A stretch of DNA of 64,000 nucleotides from Microbulbifer sp. ALW1. GTDB lineage: Bacteria > Pseudomonadota > Gammaproteobacteria > Pseudomonadales > Cellvibrionaceae. The notes under the pieces are model-generated. The model did no database searches. It saw only the letters and a list, made by a program, of their open reading frames with translations, and had not been told where the DNA came from. The stretch spans positions 2,202,501 through 2,266,500 of the forward strand of contig NZ_CP047569.1 of NCBI RefSeq assembly GCF_009903625.1, written 5' to 3'. Shown here piece by piece: positions 35,427 to 45,453 of the stretch; position 1 is the stretch's first letter, and each line of letters starts with the position of its first letter. The position numbers and the translations under genes were made by a program.

Positions 35427-36206
35427 ATGCAGACCAGAATTCACCCGACCGCGATCGTCGATGACTCGGCAACGATTGGTGAAGGGGTGCAAATCGGCCC
35501 CTATTCGATCGTGGGCCCGGACGTGGAAATTGGCGACGGCTGTGAAATCGCATCCCACGTGGTGCTCAGTGGGCCCACCAAGCTAGGCAAGAACAACCGC
35601 ATCTACCAGTTTTCCTCTGTTGGCCAGGATACCCCCGACAAAAAGTACCAGGGGGAGCCTACAACGCTGGTGATTGGCGATAACAATGTGATTCGCGAAG
35701 GGGTCACCATCCACCGTGGAACCGTCCAGGATCGCGGTGAAACCACCATTGGCAATGACAATCTGCTGATGGCCTACGCCCATATCGGTCACGACAGTGT
35801 CATCGGTAATCACACCATCCTCGTAAACAATGTTGCCCTGGCGGGGCATGTGTATGTGCGCGACTGGGCCATCCTCAGTGGGTATACCCTGGTACACCAG
35901 CACTGCACCATTGGCGAGCACGCCTTTACTGGTATGGGCGCGGGCATTGGCAAGGATGTGCCGGCTTATGTCATGGTTGCTGGCAACCCGGCCGAGGCCA
36001 AAACCATTAATGCCGAAGGGTTGCGCCGCCGGGGATTTTCCCGTGAAGAAATTGCGCTGATCAACAAGGCCTACAAAATTGTATACCGTCGCGGTCTGAC
36101 CACAGACGAGGCGCTGGAATCTCTCGCGCAGTTGCGCCAGGAGTCTGCCGTCATTGAGCCCTGGATTGACTCTCTCAAGAACTCCGCACGCGGTATCGTC
36201 CGCTAA
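35427..36206 (+). CDS. lpxA: UDP-N-acetylglucosamine acyltransferase
   Basis: 259 residues. First enzyme of lipid A synthesis, transferring 3-hydroxyacyl from ACP to UDP-GlcNAc. The left-handed beta helix starts at IHPTAIVDDSATIGEGVQIGPYSIVG; the catalytic His is in LMAYAHIGHDSVIGN; the C-terminal helical part (LRRRGFSREEIALINKAYKIVYR) is typical. It comes after a 175-base gap from fabZ, so it may have its own promoter. Confidence 0.97.
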   Translation: MQTRIHPTAIVDDSATIGEGVQIGPYSIVGPDVEIGDGCEIASHVVLSGPTKLGKNNRIYQFSSVGQDTPDKKYQGEPTTLVIGDNNVIREGVTIHRGTVQDRGETTIGNDNLLMAYAHIGHDSVIGNHTILVNNVALAGHVYVRDWAILSGYTLVHQHCTIGEHAFTGMGAGIGKDVPAYVMVAGNPAEAKTINAEGLRRRGFSREEIALINKAYKIVYRRGLTTDEALESLAQLRQESAVIEPWIDSLKNSARGIVR

Positions 36207-36228
36207 TTGCCGGTAGCGAGGTAACGCT

Positions 36229-37389
36229 GTGTCAAAGCAGGGATCAGTGCTGCGTGTCGGCATGCTCGCCGGCGAGGCGTCCGGCGATATTCTGGGGGCC
36301 GGGCTCATTGCCGCTCTTCAGAAGCGTTTCGATAAAGTCGAGGTAGTCGGCATCGCCGGGCCGCGGATGCAGGCGTTGGGCGCTGAGTCGCTGTTTCCGA
36401 TGGACCGCCTTTCGGTGATGGGCCTGGTGGAGCCGCTGAAGCGGTTGCCGGAGCTGCTGAAGATTCGCCGTTCCCTGCGGCAATATTTCATTGCCAATCC
36501 GCCCGATGTTTTCATCGGCATTGATTCCCCGGATTTCAATCTCGGCCTCGAAGAATCCCTGCGCTCTGAGGGTATCCCTACGGTGCACTATGTCAGCCCT
36601 TCCGTGTGGGCCTGGCGCCAGGGGCGAATCAAGAAGATCGCGCGCGCTGTGGATCATATGCTCACGCTGCTGCCATTTGAGGCAGATTTTTATCGGGAAC
36701 ACGAGGTCCCGGTGACTTTTGTAGGGCACCCGCTGGCGGATGAAATACCGCTGGATGTGGATGTGGTCGCCGCCAAACGGGCATTGGGGTTTTCTCCGGA
36801 CGACGAAGTCGTGGCGTTGCTTCCGGGCAGTCGCGGTGGTGAAGTGCGCTTGCTGGGCCCGCTGTTTTTGCAGGCCGCGCTGTGGTGCTCCCAGCGTCGC
36901 GGCAATCTGAAGTTTGTATTGCCGGCGGCCAGTGCCGAGCGCAAAGCGCAGCTGGAGCAACAGTTGTCGCAGTTACCGGGCATCGGGGATTTGCCCCTGA
37001 CCCTGTTGGATGGCAACTCGCAGCAGGCGCTGGCCGCAGCAGATGCGGTACTGATTGCCTCCGGCACGGCCACCCTTGAAACCATGCTGATGAACAAGCC
37101 GATGGTGGTGGCCTACAAAATGGCCGCGCTGTCATATGCGATCTTTTCGCGGATGTTGCACACGCCTTGGGTTTCCCTGCCGAATCTGTTGGCCCAGAAA
37201 GAGCTGGTGCCGGAAATACTCCAGGATGACGCTACCCCCGAGGCATTGGGTGCTGCGATATTGAACTACTTCGATGACCCGCTTCTGGGGGACCGATTGC
37301 GCAGGGAGTTCAGTGAGCTGCACCAGGAATTGCGACGCGATGCCTCAGAAAAGGCCGCAGATGCAATCTGTAACCTGATTTCCCCTTAA
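36229..37389 (+). CDS. lpxB: Lipid-A-disaccharide synthase
   Basis: 386 residues. GT19 glycosyltransferase joining UDP-diacylglucosamine and lipid X at the inner membrane. Motifs: [73 protein letters not shown] and [23 protein letters not shown] start at 36229, 22 bases after lpxA. Confidence 0.97.
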   Translation: MSKQGSVLRVGMLAGEASGDILGAGLIAALQKRFDKVEVVGIAGPRMQALGAESLFPMDRLSVMGLVEPLKRLPELLKIRRSLRQYFIANPPDVFIGIDSPDFNLGLEESLRSEGIPTVHYVSPSVWAWRQGRIKKIARAVDHMLTLLPFEADFYREHEVPVTFVGHPLADEIPLDVDVVAAKRALGFSPDDEVVALLPGSRGGEVRLLGPLFLQAALWCSQRRGNLKFVLPAASAERKAQLEQQLSQLPGIGDLPLTLLDGNSQQALAAADAVLIASGTATLETMLMNKPMVVAYKMAALSYAIFSRMLHTPWVSLPNLLAQKELVPEILQDDATPEALGAAILNYFDDPLLGDRLRREFSELHQELRRDASEKAADAICNLISP

Positions 37390-37442
37390 TTTTTCGAGCG
37401 ATTTCTGTTCGCTCTTCCGATAAATATCCGGCCTGTTTCTCG

Positions 37443-38057
37443 ATGAAAACCAAGTCTACTTTGCCTCCTTACGTCAGCCCTTACTCTGGTACTTTGCTCG
37501 CCGGTGTGGATGAGGTCGGCCGGGGTCCTCTGGCGGGGGATGTAGTTGCGGCTGCCGTGATACTGGATCCTGAAAACCCGGTGGTGGGCCTGGCCGATTC
37601 GAAAAAGCTGACAGAGAAGAAGCGCGAGTTATTGTTTGATGAAATTCGGGAAAAGGCGCTTGCGTTTGCTGTTACCCGCGCAACCGTAGAAGAGATCGAC
37701 CAGCTCAATATTCTGCACGCCAGTCTGCTGGCCATGAAGCGGGCGGTGGAACAGTTATCCGTGCAGCCGGAATTCGTCCTCGTGGATGGCAACCGCAAGC
37801 CCAACTGGCACTATGCCTGCGATACGGTGGTCAAGGGGGATGATCGGGTCGCTGCGATTGCCGCAGCCTCGATTCTTGCCAAGGTCACGCGGGATCGCGA
37901 AATGGTCGCGCTGGACAAGGAGTACCCGGGTTACGGCCTCGCGGGGCACAAGGGTTATCCCACAAAGGTGCATATGGAGGCGCTGGAGCGCCTGGGAGCA
38001 AGCGATATTCATCGCAAGAGCTTTGGGCCAGTGCGCCGCCAGCTGGAGCTGATCTGA
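37443..38057 (+). CDS. rnhB: Ribonuclease HII
   Basis: 204 residues. Cleaves RNA in RNA-DNA hybrids and single ribonucleotides in DNA. The acidic catalytic motifs are present: [53 protein letters not shown]. Closes the long envelope operon. In many gammaproteobacteria dnaE and accA follow; here a convergent gene follows after 63 bases with no obvious terminator. Confidence 0.97.
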   Translation: MKTKSTLPPYVSPYSGTLLAGVDEVGRGPLAGDVVAAAVILDPENPVVGLADSKKLTEKKRELLFDEIREKALAFAVTRATVEEIDQLNILHASLLAMKRAVEQLSVQPEFVLVDGNRKPNWHYACDTVVKGDDRVAAIAAASILAKVTRDREMVALDKEYPGYGLAGHKGYPTKVHMEALERLGASDIHRKSFGPVRRQLELI

Positions 38058-38120
38058 CGGCGCTAGGAAAATGTTAAGAAGGCGACCGCGGACGGGCGAT
38101 GATCAAGCTGTCGCCCCGGT

Positions 38121-39392
38121 TTAGCTGCCGGCCTTTTTAACCCGGGCGCTGGTGATCATCTTGTCGGACACCTCGACAATCTCGATCAGGTAGTCCTGGA
38201 TATACAGGCTGATATTGCCTTCGGGGATACTCTCAAGGTGTTCCATGATCAGTCCGTTGAAGGTCTTGGGGCCGTCAGTGGGCAGTTCCCAATGCAGGGT
38301 GCGGTTGATTTCCCGAATGGAAGTGCCGCCATCCACCAGGTACCAGCCATCGTCCTGGGCGATGATTTCCTCGTCGTCACTGGGCACCGGGCTCGCGGTG
38401 AAATCCCCCACAATCTCTTCCAGCAAGTCTTCCAGGGTTACGATGCCCATGACCTCGCCGTATTCGTCGACCACCAATCCCATACGTCGCTTTTTCTGCT
38501 GGAAGTTCATCAGTAGCGTGGGGAGTGGTGTGGCTTCCGGTACGAAGTAAGGTTCGTTCAAATGTGACTTCAGGGTCTCTGCGGTCAGGGTTTCCGGGCC
38601 ATCGCGGAGTATCTGCGCCGCGCGCCGCAGGTGCAGAATACCGACGACCTGGTTGATGTCACCGCGGTACACCGGCAGGCGGGTGAAGCTGCTTTCAGAC
38701 AGCTGGTGCAGTATCTGTTCCGCGGAGTTGTCAAGGTCGACACCAATCACTTCATTGCGCGGAATCATGATGTCTTCCACCGTGGCCTGGTCCAGGTCCA
38801 GCACATTCAGCAGCATACCTTTGTGCTTGGTGGGGAGCAGGGCACCGGATTCAAACACCACCGAGCGCAACTCTTCCGGGGCAAGGTGTTCGGCCTCGGA
38901 CTCTTTGCCGGCCTCAACGCCTACAAGGCGTGCCAGCCAGTTGGAGATACTGCCCACCAGCCATACAAAGGGGGAGAGCAGCCACAGCAGTGGTCGCAAC
39001 ACCAGGGTGGCGGGAAAGGCGATTTTTTCCGGGTGCAGTGCGGCGATGGTCTTCGGGGTTACTTCCGCGAAAATCAGAATGACCACGGTCAGGGCGGCGG
39101 TGGCATAAAAGACGCCCGCTTCGCCATAGAGCCGGGTAAATACAGCACCGGCGATGACCGACGCGAGAATATTGACCAGGTTGTTGCCGATCAGGATAAC
39201 GCCGATCAGCTTGTCCGGCCGTGACAGCAGCTCGACCGCGCGCTTGGCGCCGCGGTGGCCGGTCTTGGCCTGGTGGCGCAGGCGATAGCGATTCAGCGCC
39301 ATCATGCTGGTTTCGGAGCTGGAGAAGAAAGCAGAAATAACTATCAGCAGGCCTATCAGAGCGAAGAGTAGGCCGGGAGGCAGGTCGTTCAA
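38121..39392 (-). CDS. corB: CorB/YfjD-type DUF21-CBS membrane protein (HlyC/CorC family)
   Basis: 423 residues. DUF21 membrane domain (about 1-190, four helices: LLFALIGLLIVISAFFSSSETSMMALNRYRLRHQAK, VILIGNNLVNILASVIAGAV), paired CBS domains (about 200-330, IMIPRNEVIGVDLD and GIVTLEDLLEEIVGDF) and a C-terminal CorC_HlyC domain. Members act in magnesium/cobalt transport or resistance. A TTG start at 39392 yields the family N-terminus (M/L)NDLPPGLLF; an upstream TTG at 39440 is the only other option, so this gene uses a rare start either way. It occupies the slot after rnhB. Confidence 0.85.
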   Translation of the reverse strand: MNDLPPGLLFALIGLLIVISAFFSSSETSMMALNRYRLRHQAKTGHRGAKRAVELLSRPDKLIGVILIGNNLVNILASVIAGAVFTRLYGEAGVFYATAALTVVILIFAEVTPKTIAALHPEKIAFPATLVLRPLLWLLSPFVWLVGSISNWLARLVGVEAGKESEAEHLAPEELRSVVFESGALLPTKHKGMLLNVLDLDQATVEDIMIPRNEVIGVDLDNSAEQILHQLSESSFTRLPVYRGDINQVVGILHLRRAAQILRDGPETLTAETLKSHLNEPYFVPEATPLPTLLMNFQQKKRRMGLVVDEYGEVMGIVTLEDLLEEIVGDFTASPVPSDDEEIIAQDDGWYLVDGGTSIREINRTLHWELPTDGPKTFNGLIMEHLESIPEGNISLYIQDYLIEIVEVSDKMITSARVKKAGS

Positions 39393-39461
39393 GGGGGAAC
39401 TCTTTTTATTGGGGTAGGGCGATATTGGAACAGATCGCAAGAGGTCGCAAGTCGGGCGACC

Positions 39462-40265
39462 TCAGCGTTGCGGGAAAAACACTTCCAGCGCCAGTTTACT
39501 GCCGAAAAACGCCAGCATCAGTATGGCAAAGGCCGACAGGGTCCAGCGCACCGCCGTGTTTCCACGCCAGCCCTTTTTCCAGTGTCCCCAAAGCAGGATG
39601 CTGTACAGGATCCACGCGAGTATCGACAGTGCGGTTTTGTGTACCAGGTGCTGCGCAAACAGGTCGTCCACAAACAGGGCGCCGGTGACCAGGGAGGCGG
39701 TCAGCAGCAGTTGCCCGAAAGCGACAAGCCCAAACAGCAGGCTTTCCATGGTCTGCAGGGGTGGCAGCAGCCGGCTGATGCCCGATGGGCGGTGGTTGTG
39801 CAGTTGCTGGTTTAGCCAGTAAAGATAGATGGCCTGCAGGGTTGCCAGTGTCAGCAGTGCGTAGGCAGAAATGGACAGCAGGGCATGAGCCGCAATACCC
39901 GGGGATATCTGGGAGCGCGGGGTTGCGCCTGCCCAGGCGTGCACCGCCGCCATTTCGGCCAGCGCCGCCAGCGGGGCTATGGCAAGAATCAGCAGCGTGA
40001 GTCTGTGGCGCAAGGACAGGCAGAGCAGCAGTAGGGCTACTGACCAGGTAATCAGCGACAGCATCGCCAGCAGATCGAAACGGAAGCCGTTGTCTGCCAG
40101 CAGGGTGAATTTGAGGGAAATACCGTGGGCAATGACGGCAAAGGCAAGCAGGCTCAACAACAGCGGCTGCCGCGCCGCTTGAGATTGGCGAGACAAGGCT
40201 GTGGCCGCTACTACTGTAGTGGCGATGTAGAGAGCGATTGCCGTCCAGTGGGCCAGAGTCGCCAT
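39462..40265 (-). CDS. Cytochrome c assembly protein, CcsA/YpjD type
   Basis: 267 residues, about eight membrane helices. CcsA/CcmC-like haem-handling fold, with the tryptophan-poor YpjD variant: LLLCLSLRHRLTLLILAIAPLAAL, HAWAGATPRSQISPGIAAHALLSISAYALLTLATLQAIYLYWLN, and KTALSILAWILYSILLWGHWKKGWRG. Two His in HALLSIS and LVHKTALS are candidate haem ligands. It is divergent from ffh, the usual place of this gene in gammaproteobacteria. The start at 40265 is chosen; ATG at 40286 is an alternative, and neither has a strong ribosome-binding site. Confidence 0.87.
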   Translation of the reverse strand: MATLAHWTAIALYIATTVVAATALSRQSQAARQPLLLSLLAFAVIAHGISLKFTLLADNGFRFDLLAMLSLITWSVALLLLCLSLRHRLTLLILAIAPLAALAEMAAVHAWAGATPRSQISPGIAAHALLSISAYALLTLATLQAIYLYWLNQQLHNHRPSGISRLLPPLQTMESLLFGLVAFGQLLLTASLVTGALFVDDLFAQHLVHKTALSILAWILYSILLWGHWKKGWRGNTAVRWTLSAFAILMLAFFGSKLALEVFFPQR

Positions 40266-40427
40266 GGAGATAGATCCGTCGTGCATTATCTGTTTAATCC
40301 GGGCCGGCAGTGTGTCACAGCGCGCCTGTGCTGGAAAGCCCGGCTGGGCTATACTGCCGCGTTTTTGGAGCCCCCGGACTTTGCCGGGGCGCCGCAGCTG
40401 GCCGAATTTACGATTTGAGAAGGTGAT

Positions 40428-41855
40428 ATGTTCGATAACCTGAGCGACCGTTTGTCGTCTGCATTGAAGAAAGTCACGGGTAAGGCTCGTCTGACGGATG
40501 ACAATATCCGCGACACCCTGCGCGAAGTGCGCAAGGCGCTGCTGGAGGCGGATGTGGCCCTGCCGGTAGTGAAGGACTTTGTCCAGCAGGTGCGCACTGC
40601 GGCAGTGGGGCAGAAGGTCAGCAAGGCGCTGAACCCCGGGCAGCAGTTCGTCAAAATCGTGCAGGATGAGCTGGTCAAGGTGATGGGCGAGGCGGCGACG
40701 CCGCTGAACCTGGCGGTGCAACCGCCCGCGGTGATCCTGATGGCGGGCCTGCAGGGTGCCGGTAAAACCACCAGTGTGGCCAAGCTCTCCAAATACCTGC
40801 AGGAGCGTGAAAAGAAAAAGGTAATGGTGGTCAGTGCGGACGTCTACCGGCCGGCGGCGATCAAACAGCTGGAAACCCTGGCGGGCGAGGTGGGCGCAAT
40901 TTTCCATCCGTCGCAGCCGGACCAGAAGCCAGTGGATATCGCCCGTGACGCCGTCGAGGCAGCGCGCAAACAGTTTGCCGATGTGCTGATCGTCGATACC
41001 GCGGGTCGCCTGCATATTGATGACGAGCTGATGGATGAGATTCGCGAACTCCACAGTGAGCTGAATCCGGCGGAAACCCTGTTCGTGATTGACGCCATGA
41101 TCGGTCAGGACGCGGTAAATACCGCCAGCGCGTTTAATGACGCCCTGCCGCTGACCGGCGTAGTGCTGACCAAGGCGGATGGTGATGCCCGTGGTGGTGC
41201 CGCGCTGTCGGTGCGTCATGTGACCGGCAAGCCGATTAAATTCATTGGTGTTGGTGAAAAAACCGATGCCCTGGAAACCTTCCATCCGGATCGTATCGCC
41301 TCCCGGATCCTCGGCATGGGCGATATCCTCTCCCTGATTGAGCAGGCCGAGCAGACCATCGACAAGGCCAAGGCCGAAAAGCTGGTCAAGAAGGTGCAGA
41401 AGGGTAAGGGTTTCGATCTGGAGGATCTGCGCGACCAGCTGCAGCAGATGCAGAATATGGGTGGCCTTGGCGCCCTGATGGACAAGATGCCCGGCATGGG
41501 CGGCCTGGCGCAGGCGGCGCAACAGGCGGATATGGGCAAGGAGTTCCGCCGTATGGACGCCCTGATCGGTTCCATGACTCCGGAAGAGCGCCGCAACCCG
41601 GATATTCTCAGTGGTTCTCGCAAGCGCCGTATTACCGCGGGTTCCGGCACCCAGATCCAGGATCTGAACCGCCTGCTCAAGCAGCACAAGCAGATGGGCA
41701 AAATGATGAAAAAGCTCAAGGGTGGCGGCATGAGCAAAATGATGCGCGGTCTCGGCGGCCTGCCTGGTATGGGTGGCGGTGCCGGTGGTGCCGGTGGCAT
41801 GGGCGGGCTGGGCGGTATGCCTGGCGGCCTGCCGCCGGGCTTCCGCAAGAAGTAA
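40428..41855 (+). CDS. ffh: Signal recognition particle protein Ffh
   Basis: 475 residues. GTPase that with 4.5S RNA targets membrane proteins to FtsY and the translocon. N domain (1-85), G domain with GLQGAGKTTSVAKLS, VVSADVYRPAAIKQL, DTAGRLHIDDELM and TKADGDARGG, then a methionine-rich M domain (about 325-475) binding signal peptides and RNA (GSGTQIQDLNRLLKQHKQM). It ends in a Gly/Met-rich tail. TATACT at 40350 with GC-rich downstream sequence is a weak -10 candidate. Confidence 0.97.
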   Translation: MFDNLSDRLSSALKKVTGKARLTDDNIRDTLREVRKALLEADVALPVVKDFVQQVRTAAVGQKVSKALNPGQQFVKIVQDELVKVMGEAATPLNLAVQPPAVILMAGLQGAGKTTSVAKLSKYLQEREKKKVMVVSADVYRPAAIKQLETLAGEVGAIFHPSQPDQKPVDIARDAVEAARKQFADVLIVDTAGRLHIDDELMDEIRELHSELNPAETLFVIDAMIGQDAVNTASAFNDALPLTGVVLTKADGDARGGAALSVRHVTGKPIKFIGVGEKTDALETFHPDRIASRILGMGDILSLIEQAEQTIDKAKAEKLVKKVQKGKGFDLEDLRDQLQQMQNMGGLGALMDKMPGMGGLAQAAQQADMGKEFRRMDALIGSMTPEERRNPDILSGSRKRRITAGSGTQIQDLNRLLKQHKQMGKMMKKLKGGGMSKMMRGLGGLPGMGGGAGGAGGMGGLGGMPGGLPPGFRKK

Positions 41856-41922
41856 CGGCGGGCTTTGGCTGGCGGCCTCGATGGGATGGAATGTGCTGGT
41901 ACCAGGCGGGGATATTCGCCGC

Positions 41923-41951
41923 TATACAAACCAGATTCCGTACATTAGAAT
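41923..41951 (+). promoter_or_regulatory. Candidate promoter of the rpsP operon
   Basis: TATACA (41923-41928, four of six -35 matches), 17-base spacer, TAGAAT (41946-41951, five of six -10 matches), then a GC-rich stretch ACGCCGCC fitting a stringently controlled promoter. It implies a leader of about 150 bases before rpsP. Confidence 0.5.
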
Positions 41952-42110
41952 ACGCCGCCTTCCAGCAGGCCTTGGCCGCTGGACTATCGATTTTAAACCG
42001 ATGATTTAAAAGCAGATTCCTGCAGTAGCGGGGTCTGAATTACCGCCGTGAGGCGGGATGTACCGGTCGCCCAGTGTGACCGGCAAGTGTTGAAACTACA
42101 GGATAGCTAC

Positions 42111-42350
42111 ATGGTAACCATTCGTTTGGCTCGTGGCGGTGCGAAGAAGCGCCCTTTTTATCACCTGACTGTTACTGACAGCCGCAAATCCCGCGACGGT
42201 CGTTTCATTGAGCGTGTTGGCTTCTTCAACCCGGTTGCCCGCGGTCAAGAAGAGCGTCTGCGCGTTGATCGCGAGCGCGTTGAGTTCTGGGTAGGTCAAG
42301 GCGCTCAGCTGTCTGATCGCGTCAGCAAGCTGCTGAAAGAATCTGCCTGA
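42111..42350 (+). CDS. rpsP: 30S ribosomal protein S16
   Basis: 79 residues. [41 protein letters not shown] is unmistakable S16. The ATG at 42111 has AGGA eight bases ahead. First gene of the rpsP-rimM-trmD-rplS operon. Confidence 0.98.
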   Translation: MVTIRLARGGAKKRPFYHLTVTDSRKSRDGRFIERVGFFNPVARGQEERLRVDRERVEFWVGQGAQLSDRVSKLLKESA

Positions 42351-42401
42351 TTCCTCTTTACCTGATTGTCTGAACTTTTGTCCGAACGCTGGGGTAGCTC
42401 C

Positions 42402-42950
42402 GTGACTGAACATTCGGTTGTTAGCGAAGATTTAGTCACCGTAGGGCGTATTACCGCGGTTTACGGGATCCGTGGCTGGTTGAAGGTGCACTCCTTTACC
42501 GAGCCCATGGAAAACATTCTGCAGTTTTCCCAGTGGTGGCTGCAGGACGCAAAGTCAGCCGGTCAGTGGCAGTCTCTCGATATCGATGGCGGCAAGCGCC
42601 ACGGCAAAGGCCTCATCGTACATATCAAAGGAGTGGATGACCGCGACATCGCGGCCCAGTTCTGCCAGAGAGATATCGCCGTTGTCCGCAGCGAAATGCC
42701 GCAGCTGGATGAAGGTGAGTACTACTGGCACCAGTTGCAGGGGTTGCAGGTGGTGAGCCAGTTTGAAGGTCGCGAACATCGCTTCGGCGAGGTGGTGCGG
42801 CTGATGGAGACCGGAGCCAACGACGTAATGGTGGTTCGCGGTGGGGATGATGGGCGCGAGCGCCTGATTCCATACCTGCCTGGCGAATTCATTACCGACG
42901 TGGATCTGGAGGCCGGCGTAATTACCGTCGATTGGGACCCAGAGTTCTGA
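42402..42950 (+). CDS. rimM: Ribosome maturation factor RimM
   Basis: 182 residues from GTG at 42402. Assists assembly of the 30S head and binds S19. [22 protein letters not shown] opens the N-terminal domain; [12 protein letters not shown] starts the PRC-barrel domain, which ends [25 protein letters not shown]. Its stop overlaps the trmD ATG by one base. Confidence 0.96.
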   Translation: MTEHSVVSEDLVTVGRITAVYGIRGWLKVHSFTEPMENILQFSQWWLQDAKSAGQWQSLDIDGGKRHGKGLIVHIKGVDDRDIAAQFCQRDIAVVRSEMPQLDEGEYYWHQLQGLQVVSQFEGREHRFGEVVRLMETGANDVMVVRGGDDGRERLIPYLPGEFITDVDLEAGVITVDWDPEF

Positions 42951-43717
42951 TGGCGGCCAAGCGCGTGGCGCTGGTGAGTATCTTTCCGGAGATGTTCGCC
43001 GCACTGACCGACTACGGTATCAGTGGGCGGGCGGTGAAAGATGGTTTGCTTGAAGTGCGCTGCTGGAATCCCCGGGATTTTACCAGCGACAGGCATCGCA
43101 CCGTGGACGACCGCCCCTATGGTGGTGGTCCGGGCATGGTGATGTTGCCGGAACCGCTATCGCAGGCACTTACCGAGGCGCGTAGCTGGGCCGGAGAGAC
43201 CGGTCCAGTAAGATCCATTTATCTGTCCCCCCAGGGGCGGCAGCTGGATCAGGGCGGTGTGGAGCATCTATCCGAGAGTGGGAACCTGGTCTTGCTGGCC
43301 GGTCGCTACGAAGGGGTGGATGAGCGCATCGTCGAGTCGCTGATCGATGAGGAATGGTCGATAGGTGATTATGTTCTGAGTGGCGGTGAGTTGGCGGCGA
43401 TGGTGATGGTAGATGCGATCACCCGCTTGATACCCGGCGCTCTGGGGCACGACCAGTCTGCGGTGGAGGACTCCTTCGCCCAGGGATTGCTGGACTGCCC
43501 GCATTACACGCGCCCTGAAGATTATCGGGGCAAAAAGGTTCCGGAGGTTTTGCTTTCCGGAAACCACGAAAGAATACGCCGCTGGCGTCTCAAGCAAGCC
43601 TTGGGGCGCACGCAACAGCGCCGGCCTGATCTGCTTGAAAAGCTGGCGCTGAGCCCGGAGCAGGCAAAACTGCTGGACGAGTTCCTGCAGGAATTGCCGC
43701 CGGGAGAGCAGAATTAA
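42950..43717 (+). CDS. trmD: tRNA (guanine37-N1)-methyltransferase
   Basis: 255 residues. SPOUT methyltransferase forming m1G37, which prevents frameshifting. The trefoil-knot SAM site is visible: [38 protein letters not shown]; also [12 protein letters not shown] and the C-terminal helical domain [24 protein letters not shown]. Translationally coupled to rimM. Confidence 0.97.
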   Translation: MAAKRVALVSIFPEMFAALTDYGISGRAVKDGLLEVRCWNPRDFTSDRHRTVDDRPYGGGPGMVMLPEPLSQALTEARSWAGETGPVRSIYLSPQGRQLDQGGVEHLSESGNLVLLAGRYEGVDERIVESLIDEEWSIGDYVLSGGELAAMVMVDAITRLIPGALGHDQSAVEDSFAQGLLDCPHYTRPEDYRGKKVPEVLLSGNHERIRRWRLKQALGRTQQRRPDLLEKLALSPEQAKLLDEFLQELPPGEQN

Positions 43718-43795
43718 TATCGAATTCGCCGGGAGGCGTGAGTAATTCGGTGATCTAGCCGTGAGGCTACACAAAACCCTTTTGGAGAACTCCAA

Positions 43796-44146
43796 ATGAC
43801 CAACAAAATCATCCAGCAGCTGGAAAATGAACAGCTGAAAGCCGAAATGCCTGAGTTTGCCCCGGGCGACACCATTGTCGTTCAGGTAAAGGTAAAAGAA
43901 GGTAACCGCGAGCGTCTGCAGGCGTTTGAAGGTGTGGTAATTGGCAAGCGCAATCGCGGCCTGAACTCCTCTTTCACCGTGCGCAAAATCTCTCACGGCG
44001 TTGGCGTAGAGCGTACTTTCCAGACCCACAGCCCGCTGGTAGACAGCCTGACTGTTAAGCGTCGTGGTGACGTTCGTCAAGCCAAACTGTACTACCTGCG
44101 CAACCTGACTGGTAAAGCAGCGCGTATTAAAGAAAAACTCGGCTGA
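43796..44146 (+). CDS. rplS: 50S ribosomal protein L19
   Basis: 116 residues. L19 lies at the 30S-50S interface. [53 protein letters not shown] is diagnostic. Last gene of the operon, with a good ribosome-binding site (TTTGGAGAA) and a terminator 15 bases after the stop. Confidence 0.98.
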   Translation: MTNKIIQQLENEQLKAEMPEFAPGDTIVVQVKVKEGNRERLQAFEGVVIGKRNRGLNSSFTVRKISHGVGVERTFQTHSPLVDSLTVKRRGDVRQAKLYYLRNLTGKAARIKEKLG

Positions 44147-44160
44147 GTTTGTCTTTCGCG

Positions 44161-44191
44161 AAAAAAACCGGAGCTTGTCTCCGGTTTTTTT
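44161..44191 (+). terminator. Terminator after rplS
   Basis: AAAAAAACCGGAG-CTTGT-CTCCGGTTTTTTT: a GC-rich 6-bp core flanked by seven A and seven T, an efficient intrinsic terminator that can work both ways. Confidence 0.93.
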
Positions 44192-44250
44192 ATGTCCAGA
44201 GAAAATATGCTGAAGGCGCGGGTTTTCGGCGGGTGTGATTAAATCGCAAT

Positions 44251-45171
44251 ATGAAAGGTTCCCAGGACTCAGTACTTCCACAGGAGGCCCAGCAGCAAAT
44301 CGCTGCCTGGCTGGATTTGCTGTGGGCGGAGCAGGGCATCAGCGACCATACCCGTGCAGCTTACGGGCGGGACCTGAAGGCGTTCGCGGTATTTTGTGAG
44401 GGGGTCGGCAAGCCTCTGTGCCAGATTGCGCGCGAGGACATTCTGGATTATCTGGGGCAGCGCCATGCCGGCGGCCATTCCGCCCGCTCCAGTGCCAGGG
44501 CGCTCGCGGCGTTGCGCAGCTTCTACCGGCACTGTTTGCGCCAGAGGTTGATTGAGTATGACCCGGTGGCCCTGATTGATAATCCCAAGTTGCCCAAGCC
44601 GTTACCCAAGTCGTTGTCTGAGGCGGATGTGGAGGCGCTGCTGGCGGCGCCGGATACCGAGGCGGCTATCGGGCTGCGCGACCGGGCGATGCTCGAGCTG
44701 CTCTATGCCTGCGGGCTCAGGGTCAGTGAACTGGTGGAGTTGCGCATCTCGCAGCTCAACTTGCGTCAGGGGGTGGTGCGGGTATTTGGCAAGGGGCGCA
44801 AGGAGCGGTTAGTGCCCATGGGGCGGGCTGCCGAGCGCTGGTTACAGCGCTATTTGACGGTGGCGCGTCCGGAGTTGCTGGCAATGGGAGAGAGTGATGC
44901 CTGTTTTCCCGGCCGCGGTGGCAACCCGATGACCCGTCAGACCTTCTGGTATCGAATCAAGCATTGGGCGCAGGTGGCGGCGATTGATAAGCCGCTGTCA
45001 CCGCATACGCTGCGCCACGCATTTGCGACACATCTGCTGAATCATGGTGCCGATTTGCGTGTGGTCCAGCTGTTGCTGGGGCATTCGGATCTTTCCACTA
45101 CCCAGATCTATACGGCGGTGGCACAGGCGCGGCTGCAGTCCCTTCATGGGGAGCATCATCCACGTGGTTGA
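44251..45171 (+). CDS. xerD: Site-specific tyrosine recombinase XerD
   Basis: 306 residues. With XerC resolves chromosome dimers at dif. SAM-like N-terminal domain (about 10-105, AWLDLLWAEQGISDHTRAAYGRDLKAF) and catalytic domain with RLLYACGLRVSEL-type Arg (LELLYACGLRVSELVEL), HTLRHAFATHLLNHGADLRVVQLLLGH and nucleophile Tyr287 in IYTAVAQ. XerD rather than XerC is supported by sequence style and by dsbC following, as in Pseudomonas. Confidence 0.95.
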   Translation: MKGSQDSVLPQEAQQQIAAWLDLLWAEQGISDHTRAAYGRDLKAFAVFCEGVGKPLCQIAREDILDYLGQRHAGGHSARSSARALAALRSFYRHCLRQRLIEYDPVALIDNPKLPKPLPKSLSEADVEALLAAPDTEAAIGLRDRAMLELLYACGLRVSELVELRISQLNLRQGVVRVFGKGRKERLVPMGRAAERWLQRYLTVARPELLAMGESDACFPGRGGNPMTRQTFWYRIKHWAQVAAIDKPLSPHTLRHAFATHLLNHGADLRVVQLLLGHSDLSTTQIYTAVAQARLQSLHGEHHPRG

Positions 45172-45453
45172 AGGTCGAGGCTGAATCGAGATTGAGCGCT
45201 GGCTGCGGGCATCTGTGTCCGCCAGGGAGACTTTTCGGTCGCGCTGTGGTTGCCGCTGGTCGAGAAAGTGGGGCGCGTCGGTGGTTTTGCGATCCCGGGT
45301 GTAGTAAAACGCGTCGTGTACTGCTCGGCAACATTGGTTTGGTGCCATACTGGGCTGGAACCGCGGGCCGCAGGGGCGGTCCAAAATAAAACGTTAATCC
45401 CCAGCCGCGAACACTGGCAGTCACAACGACGAATTATCTGGAGCGAATCGAAC
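45172..45453. other. xerD-dsbC intergenic region
   Basis: 282 bases with no recognisable gene, terminator or promoter. An in-frame extension of dsbC through it (from 45250) has no family-like sequence and is not accepted. Confidence 0.6.

Noticed and set aside
38081..38115. Possible terminator between rnhB and the corB-type gene
   Set aside because: Only a six-base stem (GGCGAC/GTCGCC) with a 23-base loop and no T tract.
40290..41687. Long N-terminal extension of the CcsA-like gene
   Set aside because: The first 460 or so residues would be antisense to ffh; the membrane protein clearly begins near 40265.
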